Assembly (NCBI RefSeq): GCF_050278625.1
Contig: NZ_JBNNTI010000001.1
Span: 310,001 to 374,000 of the forward strand
From: Viridibacillus sp050278625
GTDB taxonomy: Bacteria; Bacillota; Bacilli; Bacillales_A; Planococcaceae
DNA length: 64,000 nt
Reading direction: 5' to 3'
Shown here: positions 1 to 7,416 of the stretch, piece after piece
Layout of the letters: each line of letters opens with the position of its first letter
Position numbering within the stretch: the first letter of the stretch is position 1
Notes under the pieces: generated by a model
Told to the model about the DNA's origin: nothing
Seen by the model: only the letters and a program-made list of their open reading frames with translations
Database searches by the model: none
Position numbers and translations under genes: made by a program

Positions 1-378
1 CTCTCTTAAAACAGAATTACTTCCAATTCCATTCCCATTCAGTAATTGCTCGAACAGTGCAATATGACTAAACAAAGTCAGACTCCCTAGTATAAAAGCA
101 CAACCAAGAATTGTTCGATTCTTCATATTCGGAATTGTTCTACGAACCATTAAAATAAGGGCACTAAGAATAAGCATAAATGATACAGCAATTGACCAAT
201 TGCCAAATAAAAACAAAGCAGCTGTTTGTATGAATCGTCCAACTAATCCATATTCAAAGAATGTCATGATGGCAATGCCGATTAAAAGGAGACCAATAAT
301 TTCATACATCAAGGGATGCATTGATAGTTTTTGTTCTGGCTTTTTAGGTTTTGTTTCTTTTTTCTTTTTTGTAGCCAA
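1..378 (-). CDS. spoIIIE: DNA translocase SpoIIIE, N-terminal part (cut by window edge)
   Basis: The frame runs open to base 1, so only the first 126 codons are visible. I start it at a TTG at 378, because AAAGGAGG lies about 9 bases upstream and the next residues are a short lysine-rich tail (ATKKKKETKPKKPE) like that of FtsK/SpoIIIE proteins. Three hydrophobic segments follow (about residues 24-40, 52-75 and 88-105), which fits the start of the N-terminal membrane anchor. The ATPase motor and gamma domain would lie outside the window. In this family the protein pumps the chromosome into the forespore or clears DNA from the septum. Its position after rnjB matches B. subtilis except that tepA, which normally sits between them, is absent. 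SftA/FtsK-type paralogues are an alternative, but position favours SpoIIIE. Confidence 0.8.
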   Translation of the reverse strand, partial: MATKKKKETKPKKPEQKLSMHPLMYEIIGLLLIGIAIMTFFEYGLVGRFIQTAALFLFGNWSIAVSFMLILSALILMVRRTIPNMKNRTILGCAFILGSLTLFSHIALFEQLLNGNGIGSNSVLRE

Positions 379-400
379 TTTCCTGACCCTCCTTTCTCTT

Positions 401-448
401 TTAAAGGAAAAAAGGATTTCCCACCACAAACTGGCTAGGAAATCCTTT
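401..448 (-). terminator. Rho-independent terminator-like hairpin after rnjB
   Basis: An 11-bp perfect inverted repeat (AAAGGATTTCC at 411-421 and GGAAATCCTTT at 438-448) follows the rnjB stop codon. On the minus strand it is followed by a T-rich run, TTTCCTTTAA. It sits directly before the spoIIIE Shine-Dalgarno, so it may only partly separate the two genes. The U-tract is interrupted, which lowers confidence. Confidence 0.6.
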
Positions 449-462
449 GTATCCGCTACGCA

Positions 463-2130
463 TTAATATTCCATAATAATCGGGATGATCATTGGGCGGC
501 GCTTCGTTTTTTGGAATAAATAGGAATTGAGCGTGTCACGGATTTCTTGTTTAATGTTTGTCCATTCATACGTACCTTTATTCACATATTTTTCGACAAC
601 ATTCTTCACTAGTGCTGCAGACTCTTCCATTAGTTCTTCTGATTCACGAACATAAACGAATCCTCTTGATAAAATTTCCGGACCTGAAGCAATTTTTTTG
701 TGTTGACGGTCAATAGTCACAACAACGATAAAGATACCATCTTGACTTAATAATTTACGATCACGTAAAACGATGTTACCTACATCACCAACACCGATAC
801 CATCTATTAAAACATTACCAGCTGTCACTCGACCGCTCATACGCATTTTGCCGTTTTTGTATTCTACGATATCGCCTTTATCTGCGATGAAAATTTGTGC
901 TTTCGATAAACCTGTTTCTTGTGCGAGTTTAGAGTGGGCTATTAACATACGATATTCCCCTTGTATAGGAATAAAGTACTTTGGTTTCATAAGGTTAAGC
1001 ATTAATTTAAGATCTTCTTGCGAACCATGACCAGATACATGTACCTTTTTATCCGCTGACATTACTTTTGCACCTGCTTTGGCAAGGCTATTCATTGTTT
1101 CGGAAATTTGTACTTCCATACTTGGAGAAGGTGTAAACGTAATTAATACAGTATCACTAGGTTTAATGCGAATATCACGATGGTGCTTACGGATGATTTT
1201 CTCAAGACCTTCTAAAGGCTCACCTTGATTACCCGTTACAATTGCAACAATTTCATTTTCAGGGTAATCATTGATTTTACTTACTGGAATAATTCTTTCC
1301 GGATCAACAGAAAGATAGCCTAAACGCATACCTACTTCAAACACATTTTCTAGGCTACGTCCTACAACAGCGATTTTACGATTTGTTGCTGCCGCTTCGT
1401 CAAATACTTGTTGAATACGGATAAAGTTTGATGCATATAGTGCTACAAGGATTCTTCCTTCTGCACGGTGGAATGTTTTTGATAATCTTTCGCGAATAAT
1501 CGATTCTGAGATTGTATATCCTGGGCGCTCTGCTTCTGTTGAATCAGACATTAAGATGAAGACGCCCTCTTCACCAAGTCCAGCCATTTTAGCGATATCA
1601 GGCTTGTATTTACCTTGTGCAGATTGGTCAAATTTAAATTCGCCGGTGTGTACGATTGCACCTTCAGATGTATGGAACGCAACGCCAAGTGAATCAGGAA
1701 TGCTATGCGTTGTATGGAAAAATGTTACATACGTCGTTTGGAAATTCATACGACTTTTGCTGGTTACTTCAAAGAATTTCACTTGTTGTGGAGCGGGCAA
1801 TTCTTTTAAATGTTCTTTTGCTAAAGCAATTGTTAATTTTGAACCGTAAACCGGTGCACTAACTTTCTGTAATAGGTATGCAATTGAACCAATTGCATCT
1901 TCATGACCATGTGTTAAGAAAATTCCTTTTACTCTTGTTTTGTTTTCTTCTAAATATGAAATGTCTGGAATAACAAAATCGATTCCTAGCATTTCATCCT
2001 CTGGGAACATTAGTCCACTATCGACTACAAATAGCTCGTCATCAATTTCAACGACATACATTGCTTTGCCGATTTCACTAACCCCACCTAGAGGTATTAC
2101 TCGTATTACTTCATTTTTTGTTTTAACCAC
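463..2130 (-). CDS. rnjB: Ribonuclease J2 (RnjB), metallo-beta-lactamase/beta-CASP nuclease
   Basis: The 555-residue protein has the RNase J layout: a metallo-beta-lactamase core, an inserted beta-CASP domain and a C-terminal domain ending in KTKRRPMIIPIIMEY. RNase J enzymes act in mRNA decay and rRNA maturation, with J2 as the weaker partner of the J1/J2 complex in the family. The metal motifs are atypical: the usual HxHxDH reads HGHEDA (residues 74-79), and the usual HTGDFKFD reads HTGEFKFD (Asp to Glu at 164). THSIPD and SGHGSQE are intact. This pattern, and its position between dapA and spoIIIE, identify J2 rather than J1. The start is a GTG at 2130 with GGAGG seven bases upstream. A separate promoter precedes it. 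Confidence 0.93.
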   Translation of the reverse strand: MVKTKNEVIRVIPLGGVSEIGKAMYVVEIDDELFVVDSGLMFPEDEMLGIDFVIPDISYLEENKTRVKGIFLTHGHEDAIGSIAYLLQKVSAPVYGSKLTIALAKEHLKELPAPQQVKFFEVTSKSRMNFQTTYVTFFHTTHSIPDSLGVAFHTSEGAIVHTGEFKFDQSAQGKYKPDIAKMAGLGEEGVFILMSDSTEAERPGYTISESIIRERLSKTFHRAEGRILVALYASNFIRIQQVFDEAAATNRKIAVVGRSLENVFEVGMRLGYLSVDPERIIPVSKINDYPENEIVAIVTGNQGEPLEGLEKIIRKHHRDIRIKPSDTVLITFTPSPSMEVQISETMNSLAKAGAKVMSADKKVHVSGHGSQEDLKLMLNLMKPKYFIPIQGEYRMLIAHSKLAQETGLSKAQIFIADKGDIVEYKNGKMRMSGRVTAGNVLIDGIGVGDVGNIVLRDRKLLSQDGIFIVVVTIDRQHKKIASGPEILSRGFVYVRESEELMEESAALVKNVVEKYVNKGTYEWTNIKQEIRDTLNSYLFQKTKRRPMIIPIIMEY

Positions 2131-2176
2131 TTGTTTTCCTCCTAAAAATAATCCCGAACAGCATCCACTTGTTTTT

Positions 2177-2205
2177 ATTATATCGGTAGTAGACCGTTTT
2201 CACAA
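2177..2205 (-). promoter_or_regulatory. Sigma-A-type promoter for rnjB
   Basis: On the minus strand, TTGTGA (2200-2205) and a perfect TATAAT (2177-2182) are separated by exactly 17 bases, about 47 bases upstream of the rnjB start codon. The -35 box matches consensus at four of six positions. It lies directly after the dapA terminator, so rnjB is probably its own transcription unit. Confidence 0.6.
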
Positions 2206-2236
2206 ACAAAAAAAGAATGGGTTTTATCACCCATTC
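2206..2236 (-). terminator. Rho-independent terminator of dapA
   Basis: An 8-bp stem (GAATGGGT at 2215-2222 with ACCCATTC at 2229-2236) with a six-base loop begins seven bases after the dapA stop. On the minus strand it is followed by seven T residues, which is a canonical intrinsic terminator. Confidence 0.85.
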
Positions 2237-2243
2237 CATTTTT

Positions 2244-3137
2244 TTATTGGAACTGTTTTTGTTTTGCTAGATAATGTTCCCAAACTATATCAAAATGTGC
2301 TTTTTCTTGTTCAGTCATCTCCACTATTGGTAGTCTAACTGTTTCAGATGAAATATTTAATTTGCTAAGAGCATATTTAACTGCCGTAGGGTTGGGAGTT
2401 GCGAACAAGGCACGGATTAAAGGTAGTAATGCTTGATGTATGAACGCTGCGTCCCCATGACGCCCCTCTTTAAATGCTTGAATCATTTTTTGCATATCTT
2501 CACCAACAACATGCGCTGCTACAGAAATAATACCTGATCCACCAACTGCTAAAAGAGGTAAAGTTAAACCATCATCACCCGAGTATACTTTGAATCCTTC
2601 AGGTGCACCCGCTAGAATATCAGCCATTTGATCGAGACTCCCACTTGCTTCTTTCACAATTTGGATGTTTGGTATTTTACTTAATTCTAGAATCGTTTCA
2701 GGTAATAAATTTACTACTGAACGTCCTGGAATATTGTAAAGCATAACAGGTAATGATGTTTCCTTTGCAATCGTAGCAAAGTGAGCATACATTCCACGTT
2801 GACTAGGCTTATTATAATATGGAGTTACTAGCATAATACCATCAACACCTGCCGCCTCTGCATCCTTCGTAACTTGAATCGACTCTGCCGTATTATTACT
2901 TCCTGTACCAGCAATTACTGGCACACGTTTACGTACAGTTTCAACAACGAATTGAATAAGATGCATTTTCTCTTCATGTGTTAATGTTGGTGATTCCCCC
3001 GTTGTACCACAAACAACAATTGAATCAGTCCCTGTTGCAATTAAATGCTCTACTACTTTAGCCACCATTTCATAATGGATAGAGCCATCTTGGTGAAATG
3101 GAGTAATCAACGCTGTTGCTACATTCCCTATATTCAT
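2244..3137 (-). CDS. dapA: 4-hydroxy-tetrahydrodipicolinate synthase
   Basis: The 297-residue protein is a class I aldolase of the DapA family that condenses aspartate semialdehyde with pyruvate, the first step committed to lysine, diaminopimelate and spore dipicolinate. The phosphate/carboxylate-binding CGTTGE (43-48), the catalytic Tyr134 in YNIPGR and the Schiff-base Lys162 in VKEASG are all present. It follows asd after 13 bases, so the two consecutive enzymes share a transcript. A strong terminator lies just after it. In B. subtilis the aspartokinase gene dapG lies between asd and dapA; it is missing here. The product also feeds DpaA/DpaB, encoded just upstream. Confidence 0.97.
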   Translation of the reverse strand: MNIGNVATALITPFHQDGSIHYEMVAKVVEHLIATGTDSIVVCGTTGESPTLTHEEKMHLIQFVVETVRKRVPVIAGTGSNNTAESIQVTKDAEAAGVDGIMLVTPYYNKPSQRGMYAHFATIAKETSLPVMLYNIPGRSVVNLLPETILELSKIPNIQIVKEASGSLDQMADILAGAPEGFKVYSGDDGLTLPLLAVGGSGIISVAAHVVGEDMQKMIQAFKEGRHGDAAFIHQALLPLIRALFATPNPTAVKYALSKLNISSETVRLPIVEMTEQEKAHFDIVWEHYLAKQKQFQ

Positions 3138-3150
3138 CAGTGAAGCCCCC

Positions 3151-4194
3151 TTAGATTATACCTTCGTCAATCATAGCTTCTGCGATTTGGATAGAATTAA
3201 GTGCTGCACCTTTTAATAGGTTGTCAGCAACAATCCATAAATGGAAGCCATTATCTTTCGCTAAATCTTTGCGAATACGGCCTACAAATACTTCATCTTC
3301 ACCTTCTGCATAGATCGGCATTGGATAACCTTGCGTTGTAATATCGTCAACTAGCACAATACCAGAAGCATTTCCAAGCACTTTTTTTACATCTTCTACT
3401 GTTACATTTTCTTTTTCTATTTCAATATATACAGATTCAGAGTGTCCAGATACAACTGGTACACGTACACAAGTTGCTGCCACTGGAAGCTCTGGCATAT
3501 GCATAATTTTCTTAGTTTCATTAATCATTTTCATCTCTTCGTAAGTGAAGCCATTTTCAGTAAAGACATCGATTTGTGGAATAACGTTTCTAGCGATTGG
3601 GTAATGCTTTTTATCACCTTTTACTGGTAATACATTCGCTTCTACTTCCTTACCTTTTTCCCACTCACCACTTTGTGTTTTAAGTTCCTCGATGGCATTT
3701 ATACCTGAACCAGACACTGCTTGATATGTAGATACGATTACATTGGATAAACCAAATGCTTTTTTAATTGGTTCTAATGCTGCGACCATTTGAATTGTTG
3801 AACAGTTAGGGTTAGCAATGATTCCTTTGTGTTTTGCAAGATCACCTGGATTTACTTCAGGTACAACAAGCGGTACTTCTGGATCCATTCGAAAAGCACT
3901 TGTGTTATCAATTGCCACAGCACCACGTTTTGCAGCTTCTGGTGCTAACACTTTTGATACAGCACCACCAGCACTGAATAGGGCAATATCGACACCTTCA
4001 AATGCTTCTGGCGTTGCTTCCTCAATCGTGTATGACTGACCGTTAAATGTTATATCTTTTCCAACTGATTTTTTGGAAGCTAGTAATTTAATCTTACCAA
4101 TGGGAAACTTACGCTTAGCAAGCTGCTCCATCATTTTCGTTCCTACTGCTCCTGTAGCTCCTACGACAGCTACTGTATATTGCTTAGTCACCAT
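3151..4194 (-). CDS. asd: Aspartate-semialdehyde dehydrogenase
   Basis: The 347-residue protein reduces aspartyl phosphate to aspartate semialdehyde with NADPH, at the branch point of the lysine, threonine and methionine pathways. The nucleotide-binding GATGAVG lies at residues 12-18 and the catalytic Cys131 in NPNCSTIQM; the later VSGHSE carries the usual active-site histidine. The start ATG is preceded by AGGAG. An extended -10 promoter candidate lies 36 bases upstream, between dpaB and asd, so asd-dapA can be expressed in growing cells independently of the sporulation genes upstream. Confidence 0.97.
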   Translation of the reverse strand: MVTKQYTVAVVGATGAVGTKMMEQLAKRKFPIGKIKLLASKKSVGKDITFNGQSYTIEEATPEAFEGVDIALFSAGGAVSKVLAPEAAKRGAVAIDNTSAFRMDPEVPLVVPEVNPGDLAKHKGIIANPNCSTIQMVAALEPIKKAFGLSNVIVSTYQAVSGSGINAIEELKTQSGEWEKGKEVEANVLPVKGDKKHYPIARNVIPQIDVFTENGFTYEEMKMINETKKIMHMPELPVAATCVRVPVVSGHSESVYIEIEKENVTVEDVKKVLGNASGIVLVDDITTQGYPMPIYAEGEDEVFVGRIRKDLAKDNGFHLWIVADNLLKGAALNSIQIAEAMIDEGII

Positions 4195-4229
4195 ACATCT
4201 CTCCTCAACTCAACATTGATATTGGCGCT

Positions 4230-4238
4230 ATTGTATCA
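4230..4238 (-). promoter_or_regulatory. Extended -10 promoter candidate for asd-dapA
   Basis: The minus strand reads TGATACAAT (a TGn extension plus TACAAT) 36 bases before the asd start. No good -35 hexamer is seen 16-18 bases upstream, so it would depend on the extended -10. No clear terminator is seen after dpaB. Confidence 0.45.
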
Positions 4239-4269
4239 TAATTTTTCATAATTGTGTATAAAAATTAAA

Positions 4270-4857
4270 TTATTTAGTATATTGAATCAATAATGGTTGG
4301 AATTGCTTCTTTTCTAATGCATTTATAATTGTTTGATTTATTTGAGTGAAATCTGAAATTAGTGAATTTGGCTTTTTATATGGATCATCTTGACCAAATG
4401 GGATAAAGAAGATGTTCTTTGTATTTAGAAGTTTCATGAGATTTAAACCATTTAACCCTAATGCATCATTCGTAGAAACACCGATGACTACTGGGCTACC
4501 GTTACGTAGTGTCGCCTTTGCAGCCATTAGAACTGGTGATTCTGTTGCGGCATTAGCAAATTTACTGAGTGAGTTTCCCGTCATCGGAGCAATCACCATG
4601 CAGTCTAACGGATTTCTCGGCCCAAGTGGCTCCGCCTCCGTGATTGTCTTAATAACTTCATGCCCTGCTTCTTCCTCGATTTTTGCAATCCATTCTTCCC
4701 CTGTACCGAATCTAGTTGCCGCATGTAATACTGAATTCGTAATAATTGGCACTACAATAGCGCCTTCTTCTCTAAGAAGTTTAATTTTCGGTACAACTTC
4801 TTCATACGTACAATGTGATGCAGTTATGCCAAAACCGATGCGCTTTCCATCAAGCAT
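4270..4857 (-). CDS. dpaB: Dipicolinate synthase subunit B (SpoVFB)
   Basis: The 195-residue flavoprotein-like subunit acts with DpaA to make dipicolinic acid in the mother cell for export into the spore core. The sequence carries the family signatures GKRIGFGITASHCTYEEV at the N-terminus, PLDCMVIAPMTGNSLSKFAN in the middle, and STNDALGLNGLNLMKLLNTK followed by FFIPFGQDDP near the C-terminus. I start it at the ATG at 4857, because AAGGAGG lies six bases before it and the family begins near GKRIGFG; an upstream in-frame ATG at 4893 would add 12 atypical residues. It overlaps the dpaA stop by 8 bases, consistent with translational coupling. Confidence 0.95.
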   Translation of the reverse strand: MLDGKRIGFGITASHCTYEEVVPKIKLLREEGAIVVPIITNSVLHAATRFGTGEEWIAKIEEEAGHEVIKTITEAEPLGPRNPLDCMVIAPMTGNSLSKFANAATESPVLMAAKATLRNGSPVVIGVSTNDALGLNGLNLMKLLNTKNIFFIPFGQDDPYKKPNSLISDFTQINQTIINALEKKQFQPLLIQYTK

Positions 4858-5665
4858 GATGTTCCTCCTTATATTTTTCATTATGCAGTTCAATCGTTTG
4901 AATTAATAAATCAGCTGCATCTTGGGGGAAATATTTCCCGGGTAATGCTGGTAATTGTATATAGTCAAAATCAGGTTGTTCATCAAATGCAAGACATCCT
5001 GGAGCAGATGCTAAGTCAAACAATGTAGTAGCCGATTGTAACATTTCACTGAAGGCCGATGTTAGCCATTTTACGGGGATAGTGTTAATGATGTAGTCTA
5101 GTTTACCTTCAAAAGCAGCCGGCTCTAAAACAGAAGCTTTATAGCCGAAAGCTTCTGCCTCATATATTTGAGTTGCTGAACGTGCCATAACATGGATTGT
5201 AGCACCTAGATCTCTACATAATGCAGCCGTCATCTTCGCGACTCTTCCAAAGCCTGTAATAATGAGATGTTGCCCATCCATCGATCGTTGTTCATGATCG
5301 TAAAATGATCTGAGCATCCCTTCTGCAGTGAGTTTCGCATTTTGCCAAATAAATTGTTCATCTTCTAGGTAGTAAACCGTTTGTTCAGTAGACAACTGTT
5401 GCTTAAAGTCTGGAGTTGTTCTTCCGACAAACAACATTGCATTTTCTGCTGTATTTAGAAAGCTATTCATATCTGCAGTCCATTTTGGCGGATGAATAGG
5501 TAAAACAATGCGATTTGGTTGAAACTTTTTGCTCAATGTTAAGAGCTCTTCATTCCATTCATCTGTATATTTGTATAAAACAGTTCGATGAGGTTTTGAA
5601 AGCTGCACCGCTAGTTTTTTAAAACGTGCGTCCGTTCCTATGAGTAGCCATCTTTCCTCTGTCAT
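4850..5665 (-). CDS. dpaA: Dipicolinate synthase subunit A (SpoVFA)
   Basis: The 271-residue protein has a Rossmann nucleotide-binding motif, ITGFGRVAKM (about 136-145), followed by MARS and NTIPVKW, as in the dehydrogenase-like DpaA family. With DpaB it turns 4-hydroxy-tetrahydrodipicolinate into dipicolinate in the sporulating mother cell. The protein is somewhat shorter than the roughly 297 residues I recall for B. subtilis, and its N-terminal third is the divergent part. It overlaps ymxH upstream by four bases (ATGA) and dpaB downstream by eight, so the three genes form a tight unit under a sigma-K-like promoter. Confidence 0.93.
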   Translation of the reverse strand: MTEERWLLIGTDARFKKLAVQLSKPHRTVLYKYTDEWNEELLTLSKKFQPNRIVLPIHPPKWTADMNSFLNTAENAMLFVGRTTPDFKQQLSTEQTVYYLEDEQFIWQNAKLTAEGMLRSFYDHEQRSMDGQHLIITGFGRVAKMTAALCRDLGATIHVMARSATQIYEAEAFGYKASVLEPAAFEGKLDYIINTIPVKWLTSAFSEMLQSATTLFDLASAPGCLAFDEQPDFDYIQLPALPGKYFPQDAADLLIQTIELHNEKYKEEHHA

Positions 5666-5931
5666 TCTGTTAACCCCGAATTCATTGGCTTTACATTATT
5701 AAAAAGAATTCGATCTTCTCCAATGAGAACAATTTCATCCCACGGGATATATTCATGCATTTTTGGTGATTTTGCTTTAAATGGAATTCGATGCCCTTTA
5801 TGAATCATTTCAAAACCATAAATTTGACCTGTTTTCGGGTCAAGTAAACATTCGGTCTCAGCTAAAATACCGAAACGTATTCCATCATTCATTTGAATTA
5901 ATTCTTTTTCAGCTAACTCTGATAAGAGCAT
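5662..5931 (-). CDS. ymxH: YlmC/YmxH family sporulation protein (PRC-barrel-like)
   Basis: The 89-residue protein matches the small YlmC/YmxH family. It begins MLLSELAEKELIQMNDG, and the beta-rich part GIRFGILAETECLLDPKTG and IPWDEIVLIGED resembles a PRC-barrel fold. Its biochemical role is unknown to me. It sits between mlpA and dpaA, as in B. subtilis, and its stop codon overlaps the dpaA start. The ATG is preceded by AAAAGGAGG at good spacing. Being first in the dpaAB unit, and under the sigma-K-like promoter, suggests expression in the late mother cell. Confidence 0.85.
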   Translation of the reverse strand: MLLSELAEKELIQMNDGIRFGILAETECLLDPKTGQIYGFEMIHKGHRIPFKAKSPKMHEYIPWDEIVLIGEDRILFNNVKPMNSGLTE

Positions 5932-5952
5932 GCTTCCCCTCCTTTTCGCATG

Positions 5953-5979
5953 TATATTATGTATATGCTTTTGCCTTGT
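5953..5979 (-). promoter_or_regulatory. Sigma-K-like promoter upstream of ymxH-dpaA-dpaB
   Basis: The minus strand carries CATAATATA (5953-5961), an exact fit to the sigma-K -10 pattern CATAnnnTA. The -35 dinucleotide AC (5978-5979) is separated from it by 16 bases. It lies about 22 bases upstream of the ymxH start and after the mlpA terminator. In B. subtilis the dpa genes are transcribed by sigma-K in the mother cell, which supports the call. Confidence 0.5.
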
Positions 5980-6018
5980 TTTTAGTGATTTTTTGCTTCA
6001 AGAGAATTATACACAAAA

Positions 6019-6053
6019 GAAAAAGCTAAGGGCATTAGTTGCTTCCCTTAGCT
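6019..6053 (-). terminator. Rho-independent terminator of mlpA, overlapping its stop codon
   Basis: A 9-bp perfect stem (AGCTAAGGG and CCCTTAGCT, at 6024-6032 and 6045-6053) is followed on the minus strand by TTTTCTTTTG. The mlpA stop codon (6035-6037) lies inside the 12-base loop, so the last codons of mlpA form part of the terminator. Confidence 0.75.
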
Positions 6054-7267
6054 GGTGTAATGATGGAACTTGCAAATGGTTGTTTTAAATGGTCTTTGAT
6101 AATTTGATTTACTGATTGCACAGTTACCTCTTGTAATTCTGCTAGTGCTTTTTCAATAGTACGATCATAACCAAAAACAAGTTCGTTTTTAGCATTTCTA
6201 CTCATAGAATCATAAGCTGTTTCAAGCCCAAGAAGCAAATTACTTTCAAGCTGTTCTTTTGCAAATAGTAATTCTTTTTCAGTTATACCTTCTCTACAAA
6301 TCGTATCGACAGAGTGATTAATTGTTTGCTGTAATAAAGGTAGTTGATGTGGCGAAGTACCTGCATAAATCACAAATGCACCGGCATCTTGATAAGCAGA
6401 ATAATAGGAGTATACAGAATAAGCAAGCGCCTTTTCCTCTCTTACTTCCTGAAATAAACGTGAAGACATAGAATCTCCGAGTATACTATTCAATACAACT
6501 AAGCTTAATAGATTAGGAGAACGCATACTTAATCCTGGATAACCTAATGCGATATGAGACTGTTCTACATGAGTCTTTTTTTCTATTTTAGCTGGAACAA
6601 AAGTTGGTAAAGTGAAAATTGTAGGTTCTTGAGTTGTCGCTGTTGGGAAATGATTAAATAATCTTTCAATTGTTTGAATAAGCGTTGGTGATAAATGCCC
6701 TGCAATTGAAACGACTATTTGCTCAGGACGATAGTGCTTGTGCATATATGATAGAACATTTTCACGATTAAATGTTTGTAGTGTTTCTGCTGTCCCTAGT
6801 ATTGGTGAACCTAATGGATTATTAGGGAACATCGCTTGCCATAGCCTTTCATCTACATCATCATCTGGTGCATCTTCAGTCATTGCAATTTCTTCTAAAA
6901 TCACTTGTCTTTCCTTATCAATATCTTCAGGAGCGAATTTAGAATGAAAGAACATATCTGCTAGTATCTCAATCGCCTTTTCAGCATGATGATCAAGAAC
7001 TACTGCATAATAGCATGTATTTTCCTTTGACGTGAAGGCATTAAGCTGCCCGCCTATACGATCAAATGCCTCAGCAATATCCTTAGCAGATCGTGTATTA
7101 GTCCCTTTAAAAAGCATATGTTCTATGAAATGTGTCATTCCATTTTCATGTGGTTGTTCGCATCGAGAACCGACATTTACCCAAATACCCATTGCTACTG
7201 AACGTACATGCGGAATATCTTCTGCAACGATACGTACTCCATTAGCACATATATGTTTTGTTACCAA
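6035..7267 (-). CDS. mlpA: M16 family zinc peptidase MlpA (YmxG)
   Basis: The 410-residue protein is an insulinase/mitochondrial-processing-peptidase-like M16 protease. The inverted zinc motif HxxEH is HFIEH (46-50), within the conserved MTHFIEHMLFKGT, and a downstream Glu in the EEIAMTEDAPDD region probably supplies the third zinc ligand. It is expected to act in the cytoplasm; the physiological substrate is not evident. The start is a TTG at 7267 with AGGAGG seven bases upstream. It follows pnp directly; the polysaccharide deacetylase-like ylxY found between them in B. subtilis is absent. Confidence 0.9.
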   Translation of the reverse strand: MVTKHICANGVRIVAEDIPHVRSVAMGIWVNVGSRCEQPHENGMTHFIEHMLFKGTNTRSAKDIAEAFDRIGGQLNAFTSKENTCYYAVVLDHHAEKAIEILADMFFHSKFAPEDIDKERQVILEEIAMTEDAPDDDVDERLWQAMFPNNPLGSPILGTAETLQTFNRENVLSYMHKHYRPEQIVVSIAGHLSPTLIQTIERLFNHFPTATTQEPTIFTLPTFVPAKIEKKTHVEQSHIALGYPGLSMRSPNLLSLVVLNSILGDSMSSRLFQEVREEKALAYSVYSYYSAYQDAGAFVIYAGTSPHQLPLLQQTINHSVDTICREGITEKELLFAKEQLESNLLLGLETAYDSMSRNAKNELVFGYDRTIEKALAELQEVTVQSVNQIIKDHLKQPFASSIITPAKGSN

Positions 7268-7290
7268 ATAATTTCCTCCTTAAAATACAT

Positions 7291-7329
7291 ACAAAAGAGG
7301 TCGCCGTTTTGTTGGAAACGGACGACCTC
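7291..7329 (-). terminator. Rho-independent terminator of pnp
   Basis: GAGGTCG/CGACCTC continues into CCGTTT/AAACGG with one bulged base, giving 13 base pairs around a 6-base loop (7297-7329). TTTTGT follows on the minus strand. It lies in the 149-base pnp-mlpA gap, just before the mlpA Shine-Dalgarno, so mlpA probably depends partly on read-through. I see no clear promoter in the rest of the gap. Confidence 0.75.
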
Positions 7330-7416
7330 AATAATTTTAACGTTTACGATGTTTAGACACTCAGGTTGTGAGCGTGGAGTATTGAATTGGAATACCCAGC
7401 TTCGGGCGTCCTCAGA

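Noticed and set aside
1940..2338. Plus-strand frame of 132 codons across the rnjB-dapA junction
   Set aside because: It runs antisense through rnjB, a terminator and dapA, with no family resemblance; the minus-strand genes are certain.
4195..4269. Possible lysine riboswitch before asd-dapA
   Set aside because: The gap is about 75 bases, too short for the lysine riboswitch, and no terminator hairpin is present.
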